Shown here: positions 30,200-39,451 of the stretch, piece by piece | Numbering within the stretch: position 1 is the first letter of the stretch | Layout of the letters: every line of letters starts with the position of its first letter | From: Blastocatellia bacterium | Lineage (GTDB): Bacteria > Acidobacteriota > Blastocatellia > Chloracidobacteriales > Chloracidobacteriaceae | Length of the DNA: 64,000 nt | Direction: 5' to 3' | Assembly (NCBI GenBank): GCA_019695185.1 | Contig: JAIBAN010000005.1 | Span: forward strand, 1-64,000 | Made by a program: the position numbers and the translations under genes | The notes under the pieces: model-generated | Seen by the model: the letters and a program-made list of their open reading frames with translations, nothing else | Told to the model about the DNA's origin: nothing | Database searches by the model: none

Positions 30200-31498
30200 A
30201 TGCTAAATCTTTTGGTTGTTTGCCTTTGTGGCTTTTTGGGCAGTCTGGCCACGCCTCAATCCGCTGACATCGAAGCCCGTCTCCGGGCTCAAGCAATTTC
30301 CGGGGCGGAGCCCGATGGTTCCGGCAAACCCTCTTCCTGGGGGCAATGGTTGCAAGTCGAAATCCCCTTTCAAATGGGGCGTCTGGCGGTCCTGTTTTTG
30401 CTCGGCTGTGGCTCCGGCCTGATAGGTCAGTTTTTGTTTGAAGGCGCACTGCTGACCGGCACGGTTCGGTATGTGTGGCTGTATGTCGCTTTGTTTGTCT
30501 GTCTGCTGTATTTCGGTGCCGGTGTGTGGGGGCGGCTCGCCCAAGCCCGATTGGCCTGGCTGGAGCAGGCAAAAATCGTGAAATTCGGCACCACGGTGCT
30601 CAAGGCGTTGCCGGTGGGCCTGAGAAACCTGGTGCTCGGCTGGCTGGCTGGTTTTTTCCCGGACCGTTTTTCGCTGGCGTTTCTCCTGCTGGCCTTGGTG
30701 ACCTGGGACGTGACCAAAGCAGGGGTCTTGATGGCCGGGTTTGGCCTCAGCGTTCTGGCCGGTACCTTGTTGATGGGGTTCCGCCCTTCTGACATCCTGC
30801 GGCAATTGGGAAATCGCCTGGCTGCAACCAGTGTGCTGGGTTTCTCGCTGTATCTGGTGTTGCTCTTTTTGGGCTTCTCCTTTGAGAACGGGGAATTCGG
30901 ACTTTCTTCCGGCGAGCATTCCAACCATGCGGTTTCGGCTGACAGTTCGGTGGTCATGCTGAATACTCCGGTGGCTGACTTTTCGGTGACGGACCTGGAG
31001 GGCAAACCGCAAACCCTTTCCGCCTACAAAGGGAAAACCGTGGTGTTGGTCACAGTTGGAACCCACTGTCCATGTGTGGAATCCTATCGCAACCGATTGA
31101 ATGTGCTGGCTAACAATTATCGCAGCCGGGATGTGGTTTTTCTGGGTTTCAATTCAAATGCCAACGAGCCGGACGCTGCCATTCGCAAACACCTGGCCGT
31201 CAAACCGCTGGCCTTTCCTGTGATTGCCGACACCGACCAAAAACTAGCTGAAAAACTTGCTTCGGCTTGTATGACGGAAACCTATCTGATTGATGCGCAA
31301 GGCGTCTTGCGTTATCACGGACGGATTGACGACAATATTTACCATCCTGAAAAAGTAACGGAAACCACGCTCCAGAATGCCCTCGAAGATGTGTTGCAGG
31401 GAAAACCGGTCAGGGTTTCCTGCCGGCCTGCTCTGGGATGTGCGATTGTGCGGAGGCAGAACGAACTGCCCTTGCCGCCAAAACAACAAGCCGGTTGA
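30200..31498 (+). CDS. Membrane DsbD/SafE-like domain fused to redoxin domain
   Basis: A 432-residue protein. Hydrophobic helices (about 1-20, 60-110, 140-245) have the GWLAGFFPDRFSLAFLLLALVTWDVTKAGVLMAGFGL pattern of DsbD_2/TauE-SafE membrane regions, but the usual GFLPCGL cysteine is absent. A C-terminal redoxin domain (about 255-410) follows with HCPCVESYRNRL, VVFLGFNSN, TETYLIDAQGVLRYHGRIDD and a terminal GCAI, features of an AhpC/TSA-like family common in Planctomycetes and Acidobacteria. The CPC site is probably redox active, outside the membrane. The substrate is unknown. It is followed 34 bases later by a glycine-zipper gene. Confidence 0.75.
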   Translation: MLNLLVVCLCGFLGSLATPQSADIEARLRAQAISGAEPDGSGKPSSWGQWLQVEIPFQMGRLAVLFLLGCGSGLIGQFLFEGALLTGTVRYVWLYVALFVCLLYFGAGVWGRLAQARLAWLEQAKIVKFGTTVLKALPVGLRNLVLGWLAGFFPDRFSLAFLLLALVTWDVTKAGVLMAGFGLSVLAGTLLMGFRPSDILRQLGNRLAATSVLGFSLYLVLLFLGFSFENGEFGLSSGEHSNHAVSADSSVVMLNTPVADFSVTDLEGKPQTLSAYKGKTVVLVTVGTHCPCVESYRNRLNVLANNYRSRDVVFLGFNSNANEPDAAIRKHLAVKPLAFPVIADTDQKLAEKLASACMTETYLIDAQGVLRYHGRIDDNIYHPEKVTETTLQNALEDVLQGKPVRVSCRPALGCAIVRRQNELPLPPKQQAG

Positions 31499-31532
31499 AT
31501 CACTTCTTCCGGTCTTTGGAAAAGAGGAACCT

Positions 31533-32156
31533 ATGCAGACAACCCGATTTTTTCCTGTCAATTTTGTGAACCTGTTTTCCTGTCTGGCCTTGCTGGGGCT
31601 GGGAATTCTGTTTGGGGACACGGCTCCGGTCCTCGCCCAGCGGGGGGTCCCACCGGGAACCCAAATGAAAGTCAGACTGGAAACCCAGGTTGATTCCAAA
31701 ACCGCCCGCGAGGGTGACCGCTTTCGGGCGGTGGTGCTGAATCCTTCGGAGTATGCCGACGCAACCCTGGAAGGCCATGTTTCGTTGGCCCGCAAATCCG
31801 GCAAAATCAAAGGACAAACCGTTTTGAATCTGGTCTTTGACCGGATTCAGTTCCGCTCCGGCGGTTCCGACCCGTTACGGGGTCAGGTGGTCAAGGTTTA
31901 CGGGGAAAAGTCAGTCAAACAGGTGGACGCTGAAGGCAACCTGAAAACCGGCAGCCGGGGTTCTTCCACCGCCAAACGAACTGCTGGGGGCGCAGCCGGT
32001 GGTGCCATCCTGGGAGCCATTATTGGCGGCGGCAAAGGGGCGGCCATTGGTGCCGGTGTCGGAGCCGGAGCCGGAGCCGGTTCGAATGTCATCCGGGATA
32101 GTGACCGGATCAAGCTCGAACCCGGTACCGAAATGTTGATTCGAATTACCCGTTGA
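31533..32156 (+). CDS. Secreted glycine-zipper protein
   Basis: A 207-residue protein with a signal peptide (to about VLAQRG), a small beta-rich domain ([22 protein letters not shown]) and a glycine-zipper segment at about 155-195 ([20 protein letters not shown], then GAGAGAG), which normally inserts in or packs against membranes. AAAGAGGAACCT precedes the ATG. The first domain resembles beta-sandwich stretches found in many Acidobacteria secreted proteins; no function is assigned. It is probably co-transcribed with the redoxin fusion. Confidence 0.75.
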   Translation: MQTTRFFPVNFVNLFSCLALLGLGILFGDTAPVLAQRGVPPGTQMKVRLETQVDSKTAREGDRFRAVVLNPSEYADATLEGHVSLARKSGKIKGQTVLNLVFDRIQFRSGGSDPLRGQVVKVYGEKSVKQVDAEGNLKTGSRGSSTAKRTAGGAAGGAILGAIIGGGKGAAIGAGVGAGAGAGSNVIRDSDRIKLEPGTEMLIRITR

Positions 32157-32187
32157 GAGGGTTCAGCCCGACATTATTGAATGGGTT

Positions 32188-32287
32188 TTCTCACCGCAGA
32201 GGCGCAGAGAACCGCAGAGTTTAGCGCAGAGATCAAAACCAACACTCTGCGAAATCTCTGCGGTTCTCTGCGCCTCTGCGGTGAGAA
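32188..32287. repeat. 32-bp perfect inverted repeat built from CGCAGAG motifs
   Basis: The arm at 32188-32219 (starting TTCTCACCGCAGAGGCGCAG) is the exact reverse complement of 32256-32287, with a 36-base centre that still shows part pairing. Each arm contains three CGCAGAG words. It lies 31 bases after the glycine-zipper gene and ends 27 bases before the patatin gene start. Sequences of this CGCAGAG type occur between genes in many unrelated bacteria, so this is probably a mobile or repetitive hairpin. Confidence 0.93.
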
Positions 32288-32314
32288 ATGTCTTTTCAGA
32301 CCGAAAGGAAAAAT

Positions 32315-34555
32315 ATGGCACTGGTTTGGCATCGGTTTCGGTTTCGGCGGTGGCTGTTTCATTTCACCGTTGGTTTCGTACTGTTCACGCAAATGGCTGG
32401 GGCGGTTCCGGTGGAATCCGACCCGCCGCAAAACGCCCCTGCCCCTCATAAAAATTTAACGGTCGGATTGGTGCTGAGCGGCGGCGGTGCTCGCGGACTG
32501 GCTCATATCGGTGTCCTCAAATGGTTTGAAGAGAACCGAATTCCGGTGGATTATCTTTCGGGCACCAGCATGGGCGGTCTGGTGGGGGGCATGTATTCGA
32601 TGGGAATGACTCCGGACCAGATGCAGAAATTCATGAATTCCGTGAACTGGAACGAAACCTTTAGCGCCGGACCGACCTTTGACCAGCTTTCCTATCGCCG
32701 CAAAGAGGATAAACGGAACTTTCAGGTTGATTTGGAAATGGGGGTTCGCAAAGGGGTCAGATTGCCGACGGGGGTTAGTTCGGCCCATTACATCGGGCTC
32801 ATGATTGACCGGTTGACCCTTCCTTATGGCGGGCTCAAATCCTTTGACGATTTGCCGATTCCGTTTCGCTGTCTGGCCACGGACTTTGTGGCAGCCAAAC
32901 CCGTAGTCCTCAAGGATGGCCGTCTGGCCACGGCCATGCGAGCCACCATGTCCATTCCCGGCCTCTTCCCGCCGGTTGAACGGGAAGGGAAAACCCTGGT
33001 GGATGGTGCCCTGCTCAATAACATTCCCACCACTGCGATGAAAGAGCTGAAACCAGATATCACGATTGCTGTGGATGTCGGGACACCGCTAGGGAGTGAA
33101 AATTCCGTTCAGTCGCTGTTTGGTATCGTGCAGCAGTCCCTGACCATCATGACGATTGACAATGACCGGCGTAATCTGCGACTGGCGGATGTCATTATTG
33201 CGCCGGAATTGGGTGAACTGTCCCTGTTGGACTTTTCCGCCATTGATAAGGCGATTGAGATTGGCTACAAGGCGGCGGCTGAAAAAGGCGAACTGCTCCG
33301 CAAATTCGCCCTCGACCCGGCTGATTGGGAAACTCATCTGGCGACCCGCTCCGCGCGGCGCAAAACCGCCGTTCCGGTGCCGCAAAAAATTGAAGTCGCA
33401 GGCGTCAATGAAGATGCCCAAATCAAAATCGAGGAGGAATTGCAGGATTTTGCCGGCAAGCCCTTGGACCTGGCTGGTTTGGAAACCCGGTTGACCAGTT
33501 TTACCGGTGAAGGCCGGTATGCCTCCCTGGATTACGAGGTCACTGAAAACCGGCAGCAACAACCGGTTTTGCGGATTCGGGTCCGGGAAAAAACACATGC
33601 CCCGCCAACCCTCAATTTCAGTTTGCTGATAGACGGAGATGACATCAGTGCTTTCCGGTTTGCGGTCGGTGGTCGCCTCACGATTTATGACCAGCTCAAG
33701 TATGGCTCGGAATGGCGCAACGACCTCCGGGTGGGGTTCAGTTCGTTTCTTCGGTCCGAGTTTTTATATCCCCTCAGCCAAAAGGGTTGGTTTGTTGCGC
33801 CGCGCCTGTTTTACACCCGTGGCGAAGAGGGGGTGTTTGTCGGTGGGCAACGGCTTTCTCAATTTCAGATAAACCGAATTGGATTTGGCGGTGACCTGGT
33901 GCGGTTGTACCGCAACAGTGAATTGCGGTTTGGGTATGAAATCCAGCGGATTGATGCGGATTTAACGACCGGACAGAGGCCGGACCAGCCTTTGAACGGG
34001 TTGGTTGACTTCGCCCGACTCCGCTATGTCTATGACAAACAAAACAGTGCCACCGTTCCCACTGCGGGGCTCCGGTTGGCCAGTGAAGGCCGGGTTGTGT
34101 TTAACAGCCCTGGTGATAGGTCCAGTTTTCCCCAAGTGGAGGCAACAGCCTCCTACTATAAGCCGATTCAGGAAAATGCCTCGCTGTTCCTTTCAGGACT
34201 CTTTGGAACGACTTTCAACAAAGATGCTGCGCCATTTCAACGGTTTACCCTGGGCGGCCCCTTCCGCTTGGGGGCGTATGGCCGGGACGAATTTCGCGGG
34301 AATCACGCATTTCTGGCAACCCTTGGGTATCAACGGGAAATCTACAAACTGCCGCCGCTTTTCGGTACCAAGGTGTACGGAGTCGGCTGGTATGACATCG
34401 GCGGAGCCTATCGTGAATTCACGGCTCCGCTCTATCGCCAACAAATCTCAGCAGGCTTTATCGCCGATACCAAATTGGGGCCATTTTCACTGATTGGTGC
34501 CATCGGAGAAGGCGGTCGAGGCAAAGTCTATTTTTCAATTGGACGAACGTTCTAA
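32315..34555 (+). CDS. Patatin-like phospholipase with POTRA and Omp85 barrel (PlpD-like)
   Basis: A 746-residue protein. It has a signal peptide (hydrophobic about 13-32), a patatin domain (about 50-330) with SGGGARG (oxyanion loop), GTSMGG (nucleophile Ser) and VDGALLNNIP (catalytic Asp), a short POTRA-like domain (about 360-440) and a C-terminal barrel of the Omp85/TamA type (about 440-746, ending FSIGRTF). This is the plan of type Vd secreted lipases. It acts at the outer membrane or outside, hydrolysing phospholipid ester bonds. AAAGGAAAAAT precedes the ATG at 32315; a frame start at 32288 lies in the inverted repeat. Confidence 0.92.
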   Translation: MALVWHRFRFRRWLFHFTVGFVLFTQMAGAVPVESDPPQNAPAPHKNLTVGLVLSGGGARGLAHIGVLKWFEENRIPVDYLSGTSMGGLVGGMYSMGMTPDQMQKFMNSVNWNETFSAGPTFDQLSYRRKEDKRNFQVDLEMGVRKGVRLPTGVSSAHYIGLMIDRLTLPYGGLKSFDDLPIPFRCLATDFVAAKPVVLKDGRLATAMRATMSIPGLFPPVEREGKTLVDGALLNNIPTTAMKELKPDITIAVDVGTPLGSENSVQSLFGIVQQSLTIMTIDNDRRNLRLADVIIAPELGELSLLDFSAIDKAIEIGYKAAAEKGELLRKFALDPADWETHLATRSARRKTAVPVPQKIEVAGVNEDAQIKIEEELQDFAGKPLDLAGLETRLTSFTGEGRYASLDYEVTENRQQQPVLRIRVREKTHAPPTLNFSLLIDGDDISAFRFAVGGRLTIYDQLKYGSEWRNDLRVGFSSFLRSEFLYPLSQKGWFVAPRLFYTRGEEGVFVGGQRLSQFQINRIGFGGDLVRLYRNSELRFGYEIQRIDADLTTGQRPDQPLNGLVDFARLRYVYDKQNSATVPTAGLRLASEGRVVFNSPGDRSSFPQVEATASYYKPIQENASLFLSGLFGTTFNKDAAPFQRFTLGGPFRLGAYGRDEFRGNHAFLATLGYQREIYKLPPLFGTKVYGVGWYDIGGAYREFTAPLYRQQISAGFIADTKLGPFSLIGAIGEGGRGKVYFSIGRTF

Positions 34556-34565
34556 CCTTTGTAGG

Positions 34566-34731
34566 AGTGAGGACTGAGAACCAATCCAGGACTGAGGACT
34601 GAGGACTGAGTTTAAGAAATTCACTGGTGCTCCAAATGAACCCACCGGATTTGAATACCGGAAACCGGATTTTCAACCATTCGGCCAGAGAAAAAAACAC
34701 TCAGTCCTCAGTCCTCAGTCCTCAGTCCTTC
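34566..34731. repeat. GGACTGA heptanucleotide array pair, inverted
   Basis: Left arm (34566-34612, GGACTGA copies plus a CCAATCCA spacer) and right arm (34699-34731, TCAGTCC copies) flank an 86-base centre. The repeat word and spacer match the array at 6103-6274, so they are two members of one family 28 kb apart. Confidence 0.93.
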
Positions 34732-34739
34732 AAAAATTT

Positions 34740-35702
34740 ATGAATTCCACCCGTCGTCAATTTCTTACCTTGTGCGGGGCCGCTGCATTCGGCTCTGTAT
34801 TTTCCCTTGAGGGCAATGGCTTGGGGTTCGGGCAGGAACTCGAAACTCCTCTTCATCTGCGGGCCGGTCGCCCCAAATATGTATACCTCTCCTTTTTGCA
34901 GGACAATTCCAACCGGCTGTACCTTTCCGGTTGGGATGGGTTTGTGTGGAGTGCGCCGGAGCGGATACCGGAAGCAGACAGCAACGCCACACCGGCCCTT
35001 TGCACCTTTCAGAAACAGCCGTTCGTGGCTTACAAAGGAGTCTCCTCCAATCGGATTTTCTTCCGGATTCGCACTGGCGGCGGCTGGACTCAGGAAAAGG
35101 AAGTTCCGGATGCTCAAACCAGTGCCCAGCCGGCCTTGCTTGAATATGGCGCGCAGGTCTTTCTTTCCTATCGGGGCGTTGACAGCAAGCAGGTGTATTT
35201 CAGGTTGTATGACGGAACCAACTGGTCAAAAGAACAGGAACTGAAGGATTCCGGTTCCAGTGACGGCCCGGCACTGACCTTGTGCAACAACCGGTTGATG
35301 ATTGGCTATCGCGGAGAGGATTCGACCAAAATCTATACCCGGCTGCTGGAAAACGGCACCTGGAGCCGCGAGCAGGAAATTCCAGGTTCCAACAGCGGAG
35401 TGGCTCCGAGTCTGGTGTGCCACCAGAAAACCGTGTTTGTGGCATATCGGGGAAATTCCACTTCCCGGTTGTACTGGCGAAAACTGGAGGGAACGGGCTG
35501 GAGTCCGGAAACCGAAATCCCCTCAGCCGAAAGTTCCGACGGCCCCTCTTTGTTCAGACTGGGCAAAAATCTGTACGTTGGCTATAAAGGCCGGTCGAGC
35601 AGCTTTATGTACATCCGTCGGTTTGATGGCACCAATTTCGGGATTGAAACCAGAATTCCCGACAGTCTGCGAACCGATGTCGGCCCGGTTTTTGGAAACT
35701 GA
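34740..35702 (+). CDS. Tat-exported six-repeat beta-propeller protein
   Basis: A 320-residue protein. An N-terminal twin-arginine signal (STRRQFLTL then AAAFGSVF) is followed by six repeats of about 46 residues. Each has the form (V/L)(Y/F)(V/L)(A/G)Y(K/R)G-x-SS-x-(I/L)Y-x-R ... G-x-W-x-x-E-x-EIP ... P-x-L. The regular W, E and YRG positions suggest one propeller blade per repeat, like lectin or sialidase-type propellers. No catalytic motif is visible, so binding (sugars or surfaces) is a guess. It starts 9 bases after the GGACTGA array. Confidence 0.8.
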   Translation: MNSTRRQFLTLCGAAAFGSVFSLEGNGLGFGQELETPLHLRAGRPKYVYLSFLQDNSNRLYLSGWDGFVWSAPERIPEADSNATPALCTFQKQPFVAYKGVSSNRIFFRIRTGGGWTQEKEVPDAQTSAQPALLEYGAQVFLSYRGVDSKQVYFRLYDGTNWSKEQELKDSGSSDGPALTLCNNRLMIGYRGEDSTKIYTRLLENGTWSREQEIPGSNSGVAPSLVCHQKTVFVAYRGNSTSRLYWRKLEGTGWSPETEIPSAESSDGPSLFRLGKNLYVGYKGRSSSFMYIRRFDGTNFGIETRIPDSLRTDVGPVFGN

Positions 35703-35706
35703 AGCC

Positions 35707-35859
35707 ATTTGCGATTTGCGATTTTTCATGTGCCATTTTTTTGCATCCGGTTCGGTGAACTTTCTGCCGAGCAAATCTCAGTTGAGAATTTGCTTTGTCT
35801 TATTTTGTTCTGAACGGCAAATCGCAAATCGCAAATCGCAAATCACAAATCGCAAATCG
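35707..35859. repeat. TTTGCGA heptanucleotide array pair, inverted
   Basis: Left arm (35707-35731, TTTGCGA copies) and right arm (35817-35859, about six TCGCAAA copies with one CACAAAT variant) lie between the convergent propeller and beta-helix genes. The right arm ends 5 bases before the beta-helix stop. The stem could also serve as a bidirectional terminator. Confidence 0.92.
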
Positions 35860-35863
35860 GCTC

Positions 35864-38689
35864 TCATTTAACCGTCAAGGGGCCGCCGCCCACAGCCACG
35901 CCCGTATTTCCGGCGGCATCCCGTGCCACAATCAGAAAAGCCCCAACTTTGGTTCGCGGGAGGCTGAGAGCCGCTTCCCAGGTGAATTGGGTGGTTTGGC
36001 CTGACAGCCCGGAAACAATCGGGGTGTTGAAATTCTGGCCGTCACGGGCAAAGGCCAGTTCATGTGAAACCACCCCGATATTATCATTTGATTTCCAGGA
36101 AATGACGACTTTGGGATCCTTGGCCCGCACAACCTTGGTTTTGGAGGCTGTGATGTCAAACACATTCGGTTTTTCTGTATCCGGTTTTTGCGGCGGCACA
36201 ATCGTAAAGATGCCGGATTGACCAATTCCCACATTACCGGCGGCATCACGGGCGGAAACGGTGATTTGGGCACTGGTGACGGCGGTATTTTCCGGAATGG
36301 TCCAGACAAAACTTTGGGCGGTGCCCGCCAGACCATCCGCAATATTTTCCTTCCCGGCATTGTTGGTCAGGTCAATCTGATGGGCAACTACTCCCACATT
36401 ATCGCTTGAGGTCCAGACAATCAGGGCCTGGGTTCCTTTTTTCGATTCAAAAGAATTGCCTGCCATGGGAGCAATGACCCGCACCACCGGTTTTTCGGTT
36501 TCAGCCGGAGGAGGCGCGACAACGGTAAAGGTGCCTGAGGTTCCGGTTCCCACATTTCCGGTGGCGTCGGCGGCTTCAACCGTGATTTTGCCCTCGATAT
36601 AGGCATCGTTGCGGGCGACAATCAGGCCAAACGAGGCAATGTTGCCCGGCAAACCGGTGGCCACGGTATCCACAAAGGGCACGCCGGCCCGAATGCCGGT
36701 CAGTCTCAGGTTATGGGAAACCACGCCGATATTGTCCTTGGAAACCCAAACCACGTTTACCCTGGCACCACTGGCGGAATCCACTTTCAAGCCGGTCACC
36801 GGTTCAATCACCGTCACGGTGGGCCGGATAAAGTCAGGTGCGCCCAGTACGTCCAGCGTGCGGGAAAATTCTGAGGTTTCTCCGTCAACGGTAAAGGTTC
36901 CGGTCACCCAGGCCACTTTGTCAGTTTTGGAAGCCGGTATCGTGGCGGTGAATTCACCGGTTTTCACATCAAAGGAACTGAGAAAAACGCCGTATCCATA
37001 ACCGTTCGGGTCAAACTCGGAGGCCGTCGGGTTGGCTGGCCGCAAGGAGGAGAACAATTCAAGCTTGCCGGTTCCCTGCACCCGGCCTTTGACCACAATG
37101 GTCTTATCTGCTGCGTTATAGACCGCCGAGGACAACATCGGCGAAGGTCGCAGTGAATTTGGACCCGATGTCGGAATCAAGGCCAGATTGGGCTGATAGG
37201 TGCCATTCAGCAAATCCTGCAACGAATCCATAAAACCAATGGCCGGTCCTTGAATCTCGCGGAAATTGTTTTGCGAAATAAGCACTTTCAAAGAGGAAAA
37301 CCCAAACGGATTGGGCACAATCGCCACGGCAAAAATCTGCCCGGCGTCAAGCAGCTTGCTGGTGACAGCCACCCCGGCCCGCGAACAGTTGGACAGCGTG
37401 TTTTTGGTGATTTGAACGCCTTCGATTTGACCGACCTGAATACCGACCTGGGTGTTGCTGATTTGGTTTTCAGAGATAAAGGTGAAAACCTGCTGGGCAA
37501 TCGGGGTTCCCACATGGTCCCGCATTTGAATTCCGCCCAGGCCAAAATTGGCGATGGTGTTGCCCGTGATGACATCTCCGGCGGTTGCCAAAACGCCAAT
37601 GGCATAGTTTGACTGGTCTTTGGAGGGGTCCGGAGCGATGTTTTCGCCATTGGTGCCAACTCCAATCCGATTGTTCTTAATGGTGGTAAAGGTCGGACAA
37701 CGTTCCTTGAACTGGTTAATCGGCCCGATGGCACAGGAACGGGTTCCGGCCAGGATATTGTTTTCAATCACGGTTTCATAAACCTGATTGAGGATATGAA
37801 TCGAGGGAAACGGGATTCCTTCAAATGAGTTGCGAAACACTGCCGGAGCCAGCCGTTTGGTGCCGCTGGCATTGGTTCCGATTTTGTTGCTCCGAATGGT
37901 AATCCGGGTGGAGTTGGTGGCCACCGGCTCACTATCGGAGCCAAAAATTCCAATGTCGAAACCGGGGCTGCAAATCACGTTGTTTTCGATCAGAGTATCC
38001 TGGTTTCCGGCTTCCAGGCTGATGCCGTACCAGCCTCCGTCAGGAATGCTTTCCCCGGTGGGATTGAGTCCGATGTAATTGTCGGTAATGCGGGTTCCGG
38101 TCACCGGGTCGGTTGAACCCTGCACGCGCCGGGAAATGATTCCGGCCAGAAATTCGGATTGTCGGCCCAGAACAAAATCAAAGCCGCGAATCCAGTTTTT
38201 GTCGCCGCCATAGTTGAAAAAGACCGAGGCCACATAAACCGACTCACTGCCCAGTTTGACAAATCGGGGCGTCACTTCGGTGGCGTCCAGGACAATTTCA
38301 GGACCCTTCGGGTTGGTGTCGCCGCCATATTCAAACTGTGAAAGACCGTCCACCACAACGCCGGATTTGGTGGTGACCAAAGGCGATTTCAACTTGATGC
38401 GCCAGGTTCCGGTCGTTGCATCATAGTTGGGGTCAGATTTTTCCAGTTTGAAAACAATGCGTTGATTCCCGCCAAATTCCTCAATTCTGGTAAAGGCTTC
38501 CCGCAAGGTTCCAAGACCGATGTCAAGCGTGCTGGTGACGGGAATTTCAGGCAGGGGCTGGCCTTGGGCCAAAGGCTGGGCGCTGGCGGCAACGGTCCTG
38601 ACCGGCAAGGCCGGGCGCACCGTAAGGATTGAAACAAACACAGCGGCACAACACAGGGAAAACACAACAGCAAGGCGGATTCGATTCAT
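35864..38689 (-). CDS. Secreted parallel beta-helix protein with three Ig-like repeats
   Basis: A 941-residue protein. It has a signal peptide (MNRIRLAVVFSLCCAAVFVSIL), a large right-handed beta-helix region (about 45-560; many turns such as IENNVICSPGFDIGI, ITDNYIGLNPTGES, TIKNNRIGVGTNGEN, ISENQISNTQVGIQ, as in pectate-lyase-like and NosD folds), then three modules sharing DN(I/V)GVV(S/A)H and AADATGNVG/ARDAAGN(V/T)G (about 640-740, 745-845, 850-941). These look like Ig/FnIII-type domains. No anchor is seen. A cell-surface or extracellular role is likely; the substrate is unknown. The start is the ATG at 38689; the longer frame lacks a signal. Confidence 0.82.
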   Translation of the reverse strand: MNRIRLAVVFSLCCAAVFVSILTVRPALPVRTVAASAQPLAQGQPLPEIPVTSTLDIGLGTLREAFTRIEEFGGNQRIVFKLEKSDPNYDATTGTWRIKLKSPLVTTKSGVVVDGLSQFEYGGDTNPKGPEIVLDATEVTPRFVKLGSESVYVASVFFNYGGDKNWIRGFDFVLGRQSEFLAGIISRRVQGSTDPVTGTRITDNYIGLNPTGESIPDGGWYGISLEAGNQDTLIENNVICSPGFDIGIFGSDSEPVATNSTRITIRSNKIGTNASGTKRLAPAVFRNSFEGIPFPSIHILNQVYETVIENNILAGTRSCAIGPINQFKERCPTFTTIKNNRIGVGTNGENIAPDPSKDQSNYAIGVLATAGDVITGNTIANFGLGGIQMRDHVGTPIAQQVFTFISENQISNTQVGIQVGQIEGVQITKNTLSNCSRAGVAVTSKLLDAGQIFAVAIVPNPFGFSSLKVLISQNNFREIQGPAIGFMDSLQDLLNGTYQPNLALIPTSGPNSLRPSPMLSSAVYNAADKTIVVKGRVQGTGKLELFSSLRPANPTASEFDPNGYGYGVFLSSFDVKTGEFTATIPASKTDKVAWVTGTFTVDGETSEFSRTLDVLGAPDFIRPTVTVIEPVTGLKVDSASGARVNVVWVSKDNIGVVSHNLRLTGIRAGVPFVDTVATGLPGNIASFGLIVARNDAYIEGKITVEAADATGNVGTGTSGTFTVVAPPPAETEKPVVRVIAPMAGNSFESKKGTQALIVWTSSDNVGVVAHQIDLTNNAGKENIADGLAGTAQSFVWTIPENTAVTSAQITVSARDAAGNVGIGQSGIFTIVPPQKPDTEKPNVFDITASKTKVVRAKDPKVVISWKSNDNIGVVSHELAFARDGQNFNTPIVSGLSGQTTQFTWEAALSLPRTKVGAFLIVARDAAGNTGVAVGGGPLTVK

Positions 38690-38845
38690 GGAACTCTGGG
38701 TCTCTTTTCTGGGAAGGGTTGGAAGCCTTTTGGAATGATGCCTGAGTTTTGGTTGAGGATTGCCCAATAGTCAAGTGGGCGAGGGCAGACATTTCAGCTC
38801 AGGATTGGCAAACTTCCGGAAATTCCTGCAAAATCCCGGTCTGTT

Positions 38846-39400
38846 ATGACACTCTTCATCGAAATCCTGGACAATCCGGAGGTTCTGACCCAGCCCCGGC
38901 TGGACCTCCATACTTTGCACATGGACCGGGTGATTTTTGGTTCAACCACCGATTCGTTTCCCTGCCATAAAATCAGTGAGGTTACTTTTTCCCCGGTGGT
39001 TTTTCGCCAAACAGGGGGAGGCCGGGAAGCTGAATATTTTGATGCGGATGGCAATTTGCTCACGTTCGACCAAGTGATAGAAAGCGTCATTCATACCAAC
39101 GGGCAGGTTCATTTCGCCAACAAAACCAGTTACAAAATCCAGGGTGGAAGGGTCGTCGGATTTGCCATTTATGGCGCGCACCTTGAGTATTTTGCCTCAA
39201 TCAAAACCCATGAAGAGTTAGTCCAACGATTCGGAACCCCGGATGTGATGAAGTCTGAAGAAGCCTATGGTGACTTGATGGGCTATTCGCTGTATTACTA
39301 TGGTTCAAGCAAACATGTCCGGTGGTGCTCGGTTACCAATGAAATCATCCTGATTAACCTGGGAGCCTATCCGAACAACCAGCCGGAGGCTGCGACCTAG
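38846..39400 (+). CDS. Hypothetical protein, unrecognised
   Basis: A 184-residue soluble protein with no signal or membrane segment that I cannot place in a family. It is beta-rich, with FDADGNLLTFDQVI, a VHFANKTSYKIQGGRVVGFAIYG stretch resembling SMI1/KNR4- or immunity-type hypothetical proteins, and RFGTPD near the end. The normal codon use and clean ATG support a real gene. It is 51 bases upstream of the AspT-family transporter and may share its transcript. Confidence 0.65.
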   Translation: MTLFIEILDNPEVLTQPRLDLHTLHMDRVIFGSTTDSFPCHKISEVTFSPVVFRQTGGGREAEYFDADGNLLTFDQVIESVIHTNGQVHFANKTSYKIQGGRVVGFAIYGAHLEYFASIKTHEELVQRFGTPDVMKSEEAYGDLMGYSLYYYGSSKHVRWCSVTNEIILINLGAYPNNQPEAAT

Positions 39401-39451
39401 CCGAAACCAGCCCTTCAAAAAAACAACCCTTATCGAATCCAGGGGGAACTG

